A DNA stretch of 64,000 bases from positions 1,315,001 to 1,379,000 of the forward strand of contig JADJXE010000001.1 in NCBI GenBank assembly GCA_016716005.1, in the 5' to 3' direction. Under the pieces are notes generated by a model. It saw only the letters and a program-made list of their open reading frames with translations, was not told the origin of the DNA and ran no database searches. Positions 54,931 to 62,725 of the stretch are shown here, piece by piece. Position 1 is the stretch's first letter, and the number at the start of each line of letters is the position of its first letter. This DNA is from Acidimicrobiales bacterium (GTDB lineage Bacteria > Actinomycetota > Acidimicrobiia > Acidimicrobiales > JADJXE01). A program made the position numbers and the translations under genes.

Positions 54931-56454
54931 GTGTCGCGGGTCGTGCGCCGACGCACGGTCGACGAGCAGCACCTCGACCGGCTGCTGACCCCCCGGAACG
55001 ACCTGGTCGCCGAGCTCGAGGTGGCGCCCGGCGTCTTCGAGGCGGCCGAAGGGCCGTTCCGTCGCTACCGGCGCACGGTCGAGGTCGTGGCCCGCCACGA
55101 CGGCACGGTGGACGTCACCCAGACCGTCGACGTGCGCCTGGCGATCCCGTACTTCGGCTTCCTCTTCGCCCGGCCCGTGCGCGCCGCCCTCCAACGCCCG
55201 CCGCGCCGCGCCCCACCCTGGTGGGCCCCACCCCAGCGCCTCGACGCCCGGGCGGCGGCCGTGCTCGGCACCGTGTGCGCGGCGTCACTGCTGGTCGGCT
55301 ACCAGAACACCCTGCTCACCCAGACCATCGCCTTCGCCGCCGACGAGTTCGACGCCGGCGACCGGGCCCAGGGGGTGGCCCTGGCGGTGGCCCGGACGGG
55401 CATCGTGGTGGCCCTGGTGCTCACGTCGCTGGCCGACCGGCGGGGGCGGCGGGCCGTGATCGTGCTCACCGCCCTGGCGGGGCCGGTCCTGGCGGCCACC
55501 GGCGCCCTGGCTCCCTCCCTCGCCTGGCTCACCGCCAGCCAGTTCGCGGCCCGTCCCCTGGCCATCGCCCTCGGCATCGCGCTCGGCATCACGGCCGCCG
55601 AGGAGATGCCGGCGGGCGGGCGCGCCTACGCGATCAGCGTGCTGTCGATGTCCACCGCGCTGGGCGCGGGCATCTGCGTGATGGCGCTCCCCCTCGCCGG
55701 CCTGGGCGCGAGCGGCTGGCGGCTCCTGTACCTGGTGCCGCTGGCGGGCCTGCCGCTGGCGGTGAGCGTGGCCCGCCGCATCCCCGAGAGCCGCCGCTTC
55801 GACGCGCCCCACCGGGCCGCGACCCTCCGGAGCCACGGTCGGCGCTTCTGGCTGCTGGCCGCGGCCGGGCTCCTGCTGAACCTGTTCGTGGCGCCGGCCT
55901 CGTCGTTCCAGAACCGCTACCTGCGCGCCGAGCGCGGGTTCTCGGCCGGGCGGATCGCGCTGTTCACGCTGGTGACCAACACCCCCGGGGGCATCGGCGT
56001 CGTCCTGGGGGGCCGGCTCGCGGACCTCCGTGGCCGCCGGGTCGTCGGGGCGGTGGCCCTGGTCGGGGGCAGCGTGGCCACGGCGGCCGCGTTCTGGCTG
56101 GCCGGGGCATCCCTCTGGCTGGTGTCGATCGTGGGTGGGGTGGTCGGCGCGGCCGCCGTCCCCGCCCTCGGCGTGTACGGGGCCGAGCTGTTCCCGACGT
56201 CGCTGCGGGGGCGGGCCAACGGCATCATCGCGGTGCTGGCCCTGGTGGGCAGCGGGGTGGGCCTGCTGGCGGCCGGGAGCATGGCCGAGGGCTTCGGCAC
56301 CTTCGGCCCGGCGATGGCCGTCCTGGCCGTCGGGCCGCTGCTCCTGGCCGGGCTGGTGCTGGCCGCCTTCCCGGAGACCGCGCACCTCGAGCTGGAGCAG
56401 CTGAACCCCGAGGATCGGCCGCCCCCGGCGGCCCCGCCCCCGGTGCGCCCCTAG
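54931..56454 (+). CDS. MFS transporter with an extra N-terminal domain
   Basis: 507 residues. About the first 95 residues are soluble (RRTVDEQHLDRLLTPRND, then RYRRTVEVVARHDG) and look like a small beta-rich binding domain before the first helix. Twelve membrane helices follow with motif A DRRGRRAVIV after helix 2 and GRLADLRGRRVVG in the second half, and YGAELFPTSLRGRANG late in the protein as in sugar-porter-like families. GTG 54931 has AGGAG six bases upstream. It converges on the hydrolase gene, the two stops sharing the palindrome CTAG. Substrate unknown. Confidence 0.82.
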   Translation: MSRVVRRRTVDEQHLDRLLTPRNDLVAELEVAPGVFEAAEGPFRRYRRTVEVVARHDGTVDVTQTVDVRLAIPYFGFLFARPVRAALQRPPRRAPPWWAPPQRLDARAAAVLGTVCAASLLVGYQNTLLTQTIAFAADEFDAGDRAQGVALAVARTGIVVALVLTSLADRRGRRAVIVLTALAGPVLAATGALAPSLAWLTASQFAARPLAIALGIALGITAAEEMPAGGRAYAISVLSMSTALGAGICVMALPLAGLGASGWRLLYLVPLAGLPLAVSVARRIPESRRFDAPHRAATLRSHGRRFWLLAAAGLLLNLFVAPASSFQNRYLRAERGFSAGRIALFTLVTNTPGGIGVVLGGRLADLRGRRVVGAVALVGGSVATAAAFWLAGASLWLVSIVGGVVGAAAVPALGVYGAELFPTSLRGRANGIIAVLALVGSGVGLLAAGSMAEGFGTFGPAMAVLAVGPLLLAGLVLAAFPETAHLELEQLNPEDRPPPAAPPPVRP

Positions 56455-57044
56455 GCCCCGCCCTCGAGCGCGGCCACCCACTCGACGACGGCCCGCGCCA
56501 CCTCGTCCTCCGCGCCCTTCAGGTCGTGGCGACCGCCCTCGACCCACACGTGGGTCACCGGGCCGCCCACCAGCTCGAAGGCGGCCCGCAGCTCGTCGGG
56601 GGTGCCGAACGGGTCGCGGGTGCCCGACACCACGAGGCAGGGCACGGCGATGGCGGGCAGGTGGTCGGTGCGGAGCCGCCCGGGCCTGCCCGGCGGGTGG
56701 AGGGGGTAGGAGATCAGCACCAAACCGGCCGCGGGCAGCCCCTCGGCCACGGCCATCGAGCACATGCGACCGCCCATCGACCGCCCACCGAGCACCAGCC
56801 GGTCGGGCGCCACACGGGCCCGGGCGGCGAGGGCGCCGGCCTCCTCGACCACGCAGGCGACCAGCACCGGTGCCCGGTCGGGCGCCCGCCTGCCGGCCCG
56901 CCGGTAGGGGAAGTCGATGCGCTCGACCGGCACCGGGGCCAGCGCCCTCTCGATCGCGACCAGCGCGGGCTGGTCGCGATCGCTGCCCGCCCCCGGCGCG
57001 AGCAGCGCCGCGGCCACCCGGCGCCGCGAGCGCGCTGCCGTCAC
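56451..57044 (-). CDS. Alpha/beta hydrolase (KANL3/Tex30-like)
   Basis: A 197-residue hydrolase. LLAPGAGSDRDQP forms the oxyanion turn, LGGRSMGGRMCSM the nucleophile elbow with Ser, SGTRDPFGT the acid, and EGGRHDLKG the histidine. It resembles the KANL3/Tex30 branch, whose substrates are unknown. GTG 57044 lies 13 bases after the J-domain gene stop. Its stop codon overlaps the convergent transporter stop by three bases. Confidence 0.83.
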   Translation of the reverse strand: MTAARSRRRVAAALLAPGAGSDRDQPALVAIERALAPVPVERIDFPYRRAGRRAPDRAPVLVACVVEEAGALAARARVAPDRLVLGGRSMGGRMCSMAVAEGLPAAGLVLISYPLHPPGRPGRLRTDHLPAIAVPCLVVSGTRDPFGTPDELRAAFELVGGPVTHVWVEGGRHDLKGAEDEVARAVVEWVAALEGGA

Positions 57045-57057
57045 GGCATCCGACCGA

Positions 57058-57759
57058 TCACGACAGCAGGATGCGCCGGGCCTCGGTGAGCTCGAGGATC
57101 CGCTGACCGGCCCCCGCGCTCGAGCCCCCGTGGTCGGGGTGGGCCTCGCGCAGCAGCGCCCGGAAGCGGGCCTTGACGTCGTCGGTGCCCGGCGGCTCGG
57201 CCGGGTCGTTGAAGCCGAGCAGCCGCAGCGCCCAGGTCCGGGGGTCGGCCATGGCCCGCATCGTCCAGCCGCGCGAGCCCCGCCGGCCGGTGAGGTGGGC
57301 GATCAGCTCGGGGCCCACGTCTCCCCGCCAGCGCACCGCCCGGTGGAGGAGGCCGGCGACCGTGTGGCGATCGGCCGGCGCGATGGTCGCAGTGGCGTAC
57401 ACCGCCCCCAGGATCTGCTGGGCCGGCGTGCCGCCGTCGCCCAGGTCGAAGCGGACGTCGTCGCCAGCGGCGAGCAGTCGGTGGCGCGTGCGGGACAGGC
57501 CGATGCGGTCGGACTGGAAGCGGTGGCGGAGCCGGGGCTGGGAGATCTGCCGCCCCCGGTCGACCTGGTCGATCAGGCGGTGGAGGTCGGCGTGGAGCTC
57601 CCGGTCGAGGTCACCTACGTTGGCCGCGACCACGCCGGCCAGGAGGATGCCGCCGAAGCCCGGAGTCGGCTCGAGGGGCAGCGACCGGGCGCCCAGCGCC
57701 ACCCGCCGGGTCGGGGCGATGGGGCGCGAGTGCCACACCTCCAGCTCGGCGAGGACCAC
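57058..57759 (-). CDS. Protein with C-terminal J domain
   Basis: 233 residues. The last ~60 residues hold a DnaJ-type domain: LRLLGFNDPAEPPGTDDVKA, then RFRALLREAHPDHGG with the HPD motif that stimulates Hsp70 ATPase. The first ~170 residues are an unknown, slightly basic region with no DnaJ Gly/Phe or zinc-finger parts. The J domain at the C-terminus is the reverse of classic DnaJ. GTG 57759 lies six bases after TAGCGT, so the message is probably leaderless. Likely a specialised cochaperone that brings DnaK to a particular client. Confidence 0.82.
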   Translation of the reverse strand: MVLAELEVWHSRPIAPTRRVALGARSLPLEPTPGFGGILLAGVVAANVGDLDRELHADLHRLIDQVDRGRQISQPRLRHRFQSDRIGLSRTRHRLLAAGDDVRFDLGDGGTPAQQILGAVYATATIAPADRHTVAGLLHRAVRWRGDVGPELIAHLTGRRGSRGWTMRAMADPRTWALRLLGFNDPAEPPGTDDVKARFRALLREAHPDHGGSSAGAGQRILELTEARRILLS

Positions 57760-57765
57760 GGCGTC

Positions 57766-57771
57766 ACGCTA
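57766..57771 (-). promoter_or_regulatory. -10 element, leaderless start of the J-domain gene
   Basis: TAGCGT ends six bases before GTG 57759. Confidence 0.45.
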
Positions 57772-57808
57772 GCCAGGGCCAGGGCGCTACCGGCAGTCGA
57801 CCGACCGG

Positions 57809-58741
57809 TCAGACCAGCGGCCGGAGCAGCGACCGCAGCTCGTCGGCGGCGGCCACGATCGCCTCGTCGTCGACGTCGTCGGTCTCGAGGGCCGCCCTCA
57901 GCGCCCCGGCCCGCTCCACCACGGCGGCCCAGGTGCGCTCGGGCACGCCGAAGGGCGGGCCGTGGCCGGCCGACTCGGCCGCGGCGTCGACCATACCGAG
58001 CACGCCCTCGTGGTCCTCGGGGTCGTTGCGGAGCCGGTCGGCGGCCAGGAACAGCTCGGACAACAGCTCGGGGCCGGCCTCGTCGTCGGCCCCGTCGCCG
58101 CCCTCGGCGTCGGCGACGACGGGCAGGGCGTCCGGGTGGACCACGTCGTCGAGGATCTGCTCGACGACGGCCTCGTCGACGGCGTCCACGACGAGGCTGT
58201 CGGCGTCGTCCCAGTCGTGGGGCACGCCCGCCCCGGCCAGGCGGGCCACCAGCTCCCCCCGCTCGCCGTCGGTCAGGTCACCGAGGTCGTACACCAGCTC
58301 GAACCCGTCGTCGGTGGGCTCGCCGTCGGTCAGGTCACCGAGGTCGTGCACCGACTCGAACCCGGCGTCGGCGGGCTCGCCGTCGGCGGCGGCCGAGCGC
58401 TCGACCCCCCGCGAACCCGGCTCGGGCTCGGGCTCGACCTCCTCCACCGCGAGGTCGGGGTCGATCCCGGGGAGCAGGCGGTCGACGACCTGCTCGTCGC
58501 CCTCCCGGACCACCAGGTCGGTCGCCTCCCACGCGTGCACGACGTCGTGCTCGTCGAGGAGGCGGTCCAGCTGGTCACGCTGGGCCGGCGACCACTCCCC
58601 GAGCTCGTACACGAGGTGGTCGTCGCCGGGCTCGTCGAGCAGGCTCGGCTCGGGCGGTCCCAGCGCCACGGCGCAGTCCGAGCAGGTCTGCACCCAGTCG
58701 AGGTACTCCTGGCCGCACACGGGGCACCGCCGCAGGCTCAC
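57809..58741 (-). CDS. Acidic zinc-ribbon protein with internal repeats
   Basis: 310 residues. A zinc ribbon opens the protein: RRCPVCGQEYLDWVQTCSDC. Two copies of a ~48-residue module follow, LVYELGEWSPAQRDQLDRLL... and LVYDLGDLTDGERGELVARL..., each ending in an acidic helix (DEQVVDRLL, DEAVVEQIL), similar to DUF2007-type signal-transduction modules. Between them a 19-residue unit (HDLGDLTDGEP then YDLGDLTDGER) is tandemly duplicated at DNA level. The rest is strongly acidic. Function unknown. GTG 58741 lies 31 bases after the S9 peptidase stop. Confidence 0.8.
   Translation of the reverse strand: MSLRRCPVCGQEYLDWVQTCSDCAVALGPPEPSLLDEPGDDHLVYELGEWSPAQRDQLDRLLDEHDVVHAWEATDLVVREGDEQVVDRLLPGIDPDLAVEEVEPEPEPGSRGVERSAAADGEPADAGFESVHDLGDLTDGEPTDDGFELVYDLGDLTDGERGELVARLAGAGVPHDWDDADSLVVDAVDEAVVEQILDDVVHPDALPVVADAEGGDGADDEAGPELLSELFLAADRLRNDPEDHEGVLGMVDAAAESAGHGPPFGVPERTWAAVVERAGALRAALETDDVDDEAIVAAADELRSLLRPLV
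58261..58374. repeat. 57-bp tandem duplication inside the zinc-ribbon gene
   Basis: 58261-58317 and 58318-58374 are near-identical head-to-tail copies; a further partial unit starts at 58375. The period is 19 codons, so the frame is kept. Confidence 0.9.
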
Positions 58742-58772
58742 GGCCGGCCACCCCTGCTGCGGGACGCACCCG

Positions 58773-60596
58773 TCACGGCTGCCACCGCAGGACGTGGCGC
58801 CGCAGGAACGACTCGATCCGCTCGAGCTCGTCGCGCACCGTCTCCGACCGCTGCCACCCGTGGCCCTCCCCCTCGTACCAGTGCACCTCCACGGCGGTCC
58901 CGCCGTCTCGCAGCCGGGCGGCCAGCCGCTCGGTCTGGTCGGGCGGCACCACCCGGTCGTCGGTGCCGTGCAGCAGCAGCACCGGCGAGCGCACCCGATC
59001 GGCCACCGTGACCGGGGAGCGGCGGCGGTACTCGTCGGCCGCGTCCGGGAGCGGACCCACCATCCGGTGGCAGTAGTGCTGCTCGAAGCGGTGCGTGGTC
59101 TCGTCGAGCCACAGCAGGTCGCTCACGCCGTAGAGCACCACGCCGGCCGCGCACCGCTCGGGCGCGTGGGCGAGCAGGTTCAGCACGGTGAAGCCGCCGG
59201 CCGACCCGCCCATGGGGACGAGCCGGCGGGGATGGCCCCACCCGCGCTCGGCCGCGACGCGCAGGCCTGAGGCGGCGTCGGCCACGTCGAGCACCCCCCA
59301 CCGCCCCCGCAGCGCCTGGGCGTAGTCGCGCCCGTGGCCGGTCGAGCCGCGATGGTCGACGAGCAGCACGGCCCACCCCCGGTCGACGAAGAACGCCAGC
59401 CTGGGGTTGAAGGTCACCGGCCACTGGCCGGTCGGCCCGCCGTGGATCCAGAGCAGAAGCGGCGGGGGCTCGCCGCCGTCCGGGCCGCTCCCCCGCCGGT
59501 ACAGCCGGCCGTGCAGGGTGGCACCGTCGTCCGCCGACCACGTCACCGCCTCGGGCTCAGGGAGCTCCGCGGCCTCGAAGCCGCCCACCGGCCCGCGGGC
59601 GACGGTGGTGCGCTCCCAGGTGGCGGTGTCGTACACCACCACCTGTGTGGGCGTTCGGGCCCCGCTCCGCACGGCGGCCAGGCGGCCCGCGGCCCACGAC
59701 AGGCCCCCGTGCACCCCCGTCGCGACCTCCCGCACCGACCCGGACGCCACGTCGACCACGCACAGCCGGCCGAAGCCGCGCTCGTTGCGGGCGAAGGCGA
59801 TGGCCGCCCCGTCGGGCGACCACGCGAACGAGCGCTGGCCCGGGCCCCACGGCGGGTCGCCGTGCTCGAACGGCTCGCCGACGAGGGGCGCCTCCAGGTC
59901 GCGGCCCGGGCCGAACACCCACAGGTTGAGCCAGCCGGTGGCGTCGCACAGGTAGGCGAGGTCGGCACCGGTGGGTGCGAAGCGCGCCTGTTGCAGGGCC
60001 GCGCCGTCGGGTGCCAGCGACGCCCGCACCCCGGATCCGTCGGCGCTGGCCACCACCCACCGGCTCTCGTCCCACGGCATGGCCGGTACGTCCCACTCGT
60101 GCCATGCCACCCAGCCGCCGTCGGCCGACCACGACGGGTCCAGCGCGAAGTCGGGCGCGTCCGACAGCCGCACCGGCCACGGGCCCCCCGCGGCGATGGA
60201 CGCCACCGCCACGTGACGCTCGTCGAGGACGTAGGCGACCCGCGCGCCGTCGGGCGACACGACCGGCGAGGCGATCGAGCCGCGCTCCACCACCGGCCTC
60301 GCCGGGCCGCCCGAGGCGGGCGCCACCCAGAGGCCACCGGCCGCAGCGGCGTAGACGAGCCGCTGACCGTCCGGCGTCCAGTCGAGGACGCCACCCCCGA
60401 GCGACGGCGCGGGGCGGGGCGCGGGATCGGTGGCCACGACCAGCTCCGGACCCCCGCCGGCGGGGACCACCACCACCTGGCTGCGACCGTCGGCCGACGA
60501 CACCATCGCGACGCGCTCGCCGTCGGGCGACAGCCGGGGGTCGGCGAGGGTGCGACCGGCGGCCACCATGGCTGCCGAGATGCGGGGCTCACCCAC
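58773..60596 (-). CDS. S9 family prolyl oligopeptidase-like peptidase
   Basis: A 607-residue serine peptidase. The first ~340 residues form WD40-like beta-propeller blades (ADPRLSPDGERVAMVSS and similar DPxLSPDG motifs). The C-terminal hydrolase domain has the oxyanion region WIHGGPTGQW, the nucleophile in MGGSAGGFT, the acid in HGTDDRVVP and the histidine in EGEGHGWQ. No signal peptide is seen, so cytosolic peptide cleavage is likely. GTG 60596 overlaps the stop of a 25-residue upstream ORF. It is transcribed together with the zinc-ribbon gene downstream. Confidence 0.92.
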   Translation of the reverse strand: MGEPRISAAMVAAGRTLADPRLSPDGERVAMVSSADGRSQVVVVPAGGGPELVVATDPAPRPAPSLGGGVLDWTPDGQRLVYAAAAGGLWVAPASGGPARPVVERGSIASPVVSPDGARVAYVLDERHVAVASIAAGGPWPVRLSDAPDFALDPSWSADGGWVAWHEWDVPAMPWDESRWVVASADGSGVRASLAPDGAALQQARFAPTGADLAYLCDATGWLNLWVFGPGRDLEAPLVGEPFEHGDPPWGPGQRSFAWSPDGAAIAFARNERGFGRLCVVDVASGSVREVATGVHGGLSWAAGRLAAVRSGARTPTQVVVYDTATWERTTVARGPVGGFEAAELPEPEAVTWSADDGATLHGRLYRRGSGPDGGEPPPLLLWIHGGPTGQWPVTFNPRLAFFVDRGWAVLLVDHRGSTGHGRDYAQALRGRWGVLDVADAASGLRVAAERGWGHPRRLVPMGGSAGGFTVLNLLAHAPERCAAGVVLYGVSDLLWLDETTHRFEQHYCHRMVGPLPDAADEYRRRSPVTVADRVRSPVLLLHGTDDRVVPPDQTERLAARLRDGGTAVEVHWYEGEGHGWQRSETVRDELERIESFLRRHVLRWQP

Positions 60597-60666
60597 CGGA
60601 CGGGGCGGCCCGGGCGGCCCGCAGCTCGGCGCGCCGGGCGATCACCTGCGTCTCCGGCCCGAGCAT
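60589..60666 (-). CDS. 25-residue leaderless ORF overlapping the S9 peptidase start
   Basis: ATG 60666 lies exactly six bases after TACCGT. The frame MLGPETQVIARRAELRAARA... ends with a TGA whose bases lie inside the peptidase start region (60589-60591; start codon 60596-60594). Codon bias follows the genomic pattern. It may be a coupling ORF that brings ribosomes to the peptidase start, which lacks a ribosome site of its own. It is basic and shows no membrane segment. Confidence 0.5.
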   Translation of the reverse strand: MLGPETQVIARRAELRAARAAPSGG

Positions 60667-60672
60667 CGGAGC

Positions 60673-60678
60673 ACGGTA
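60673..60678 (-). promoter_or_regulatory. -10 element upstream of the 25-residue ORF and S9 gene
   Basis: TACCGT ends six bases before ATG 60666. Confidence 0.45.
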
Positions 60679-60746
60679 GCGCGACGGCCGGCCCAGCGGC
60701 TCGGGCCGGCGGGCCCGCCCGTTCGACCGGTCGTCGCGTCGGCGCC

Positions 60747-60752
60747 TACCCT
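60747..60752 (+). promoter_or_regulatory. -10 element, leaderless start of glpX
   Basis: TACCCT ends six bases before ATG 60759; a TTCGAC hexamer lies 19 bases upstream of it. Confidence 0.5.
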
Positions 60753-60758
60753 TCGGGC

Positions 60759-61757
60759 ATGACCCCCGACCTGAAGCAGGTGCCCGACCGCAACCTCGCC
60801 CTCGAGCTGGTGCGCGTGACCGAGGCGGCCGCGATGGCGGCCTCGCGTTGGATGGGTCGCGGCGACAAGAACGGAGCCGACGGCGCCGCCGTCGAGGCCA
60901 TGCGCGTGGTCCTGAACTCGGTCCCGATGGACGGCATCGTCGTCATCGGCGAGGGCGAGAAGGACGAGGCGCCGATGCTGTTCAACGGGGAGCGGATCGG
61001 TGACGGCACGCCGCCGCTGACCGACATCGCGGTCGACCCGATCGACGGCACGACCCTCACGTCACTCGGCCGCGGCAACGCCATCGCCGTCATCGCCGTC
61101 GCCGAGCGGGGCACCATGTTCGACCCCGGCCCCTGCGTCTACATGGAGAAGATCGCGGTTGGCCCGGACGCCGCCGGGGTCGTCGACATCAACGCCTCCC
61201 CAACCGACAACCTCGAAGCCGTCGCCCGCGCCAAGGGCGAGTCGGTGCGCGACGTGACTGCGGTGATCCTCGACCGCGACCGCCACGCCGACCTCATCGC
61301 CGAGGTGCGGGCCGCCGGTGCCCGCATCCGGCTGATCCCCGACGGTGACGTGGCCGGCGCCATCTCGACGGCCTGGCCCGACTCGGGCGCCGACATCCTG
61401 TTCGGCGTCGGGGGCACCCCCGAGGGCGTGATCTCGGCGGCCGCCCTGAAGTGCATGGGCGGGCAGATCTGCGGGCGGCTGTGGCCCCGCAACGACACCG
61501 AGCGCAAGGCCGCGCTGGCCGCCGGCTACGACCTCGAGCGCGTGCTCGACACCGACGACCTCGTCCGCTCCGACAACGTCTTCTTCGCCGCGACCGGCAT
61601 CACCGACGGCGAGCTGATGAAGGGCGTGCACTACGACCGGTTCGGGGCCACCACCCAGTCGCTGGTGATGCGCTCCAAGTCGGGCACCGTCCGGCTCGTC
61701 AACGCCCGCCACCGGATCGACAAGCTGAAGGGCTTCTCCTCGATCGACTTCGAGTAG
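60759..61757 (+). CDS. glpX: Fructose-1,6-bisphosphatase, class II
   Basis: A 332-residue metal-dependent phosphatase of the GlpX class, used in gluconeogenesis; actinobacteria rely on this class. Motifs are VVIGEGEKDEAPML (metal-binding acids), DIAVDPIDGTTLTSLG (the phosphatase signature) and GVGGTPEGVISAAALKCMGG. The full C-terminus RHRIDKLKGFSSIDFE is present. ATG 60759 has no ribosome site and is exactly six bases after TACCCT. It is divergent from the S9 peptidase gene and converges on an SDR gene. Confidence 0.96.
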   Translation: MTPDLKQVPDRNLALELVRVTEAAAMAASRWMGRGDKNGADGAAVEAMRVVLNSVPMDGIVVIGEGEKDEAPMLFNGERIGDGTPPLTDIAVDPIDGTTLTSLGRGNAIAVIAVAERGTMFDPGPCVYMEKIAVGPDAAGVVDINASPTDNLEAVARAKGESVRDVTAVILDRDRHADLIAEVRAAGARIRLIPDGDVAGAISTAWPDSGADILFGVGGTPEGVISAAALKCMGGQICGRLWPRNDTERKAALAAGYDLERVLDTDDLVRSDNVFFAATGITDGELMKGVHYDRFGATTQSLVMRSKSGTVRLVNARHRIDKLKGFSSIDFE

Positions 61758-61822
61758 GAGGCCCTTCGACCCGTTGCGTTCTCGGTGGCGGCGGTGGCGG
61801 CCGCCCCGGGGGCCCCGAGCCC

Positions 61823-62725
61823 CTAGAGGGCGCCCCCGCCTCGGAGCCGCCGGCGGGCCAGACGGGGCACCAACGCCGACACCAACGCCTTCGCGCGAAC
61901 CGCCGGCGGCATCCCCGGCCGGCGGGCCAGGTCGAGGCAGCGCCGGCGGAACCCCGGCTCCCCCGCCAGGACCGCCGCTCGGACCTCGGCGACCGCTCGC
62001 TCCCGCCGCAGGGCCACCACCTGCTCGTGGGCCGGCCCGGGCACGCTCGTGGCGACACCTGCCGCGGCGTCGTGCAGACCGGCCACGGCCACCTCGTCGG
62101 CGGTGGCCCACTCCACGTCCTCCGGCTCGCCGAGGCCGGCGCGGGCGTGGAACGCGGTGCGGGTGTACCCGGGCACGAGCACGGTGGCGGTCACGCCGGT
62201 GCCGGCCAGCTCCTCGCCCAGGCTGTGGGTGAAGGAGAGGGTGAAGGCCTTGCTGGCAGCGTACGTGGCGAGCATGGGCGCCACCTGGAAGGCCGCGGTC
62301 GACGCCACGTTCAGCACCGCTCCCCGACCGGCGTCGATCATGGGCCCCAGCGCGGCCCGCGTGAGCCGCACGACCGCCAGCACGTTGAGGCACACGAGGG
62401 CGGCCTCCTCCTCCGGGGAGGACCGGTGGAACGGCCCCGCACGGGTCGCACCGGCCGCGTTCACGAGGAGGTCGACGGCCGGGGCGGCCGAGGCCAGGCG
62501 AGCCTCGACGACGGCGATGCCCTCCGGCGTGGACAGGTCGGCCGCCAGCGCCTCGGCGCGGACCCCGTGCCGGCCGCGCAGGTCGGCGGCCAGGGCGTCG
62601 AGACGGTCGGCCCCCCGGGCCACCAGCAACACCGAGGTGCCGGCGGCCGCCAGGGAGCGGGCGCAGGCCTCGCCGATCCCGCTCGTGGCCCCGGTGACGA
62701 GCGCCGACGACCAGCGGGCGCTCAT
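61823..62725 (-). CDS. Short-chain dehydrogenase
   Basis: A 300-residue SDR of the classical type. The cofactor site is TGATSGIGEACARSLAAAG, NAAG follows, and the catalytic Ser and Tyr-x-x-x-Lys are in NVASTAAFQ and TYAASKAFT. The region TATVLVPGYTRTAF is typical of membrane-lipid or ketone reductases. A ~50-residue basic C-terminal extension (RRRCLDLARRPGMPPA, ARRRLRGGG) is unusual and could bind membrane. ATG 62725 overlaps the upstream fusion gene as ATGA, so both are one transcript. Substrate unknown. Confidence 0.9.
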   Translation of the reverse strand: MSARWSSALVTGATSGIGEACARSLAAAGTSVLLVARGADRLDALAADLRGRHGVRAEALAADLSTPEGIAVVEARLASAAPAVDLLVNAAGATRAGPFHRSSPEEEAALVCLNVLAVVRLTRAALGPMIDAGRGAVLNVASTAAFQVAPMLATYAASKAFTLSFTHSLGEELAGTGVTATVLVPGYTRTAFHARAGLGEPEDVEWATADEVAVAGLHDAAAGVATSVPGPAHEQVVALRRERAVAEVRAAVLAGEPGFRRRCLDLARRPGMPPAVRAKALVSALVPRLARRRLRGGGAL

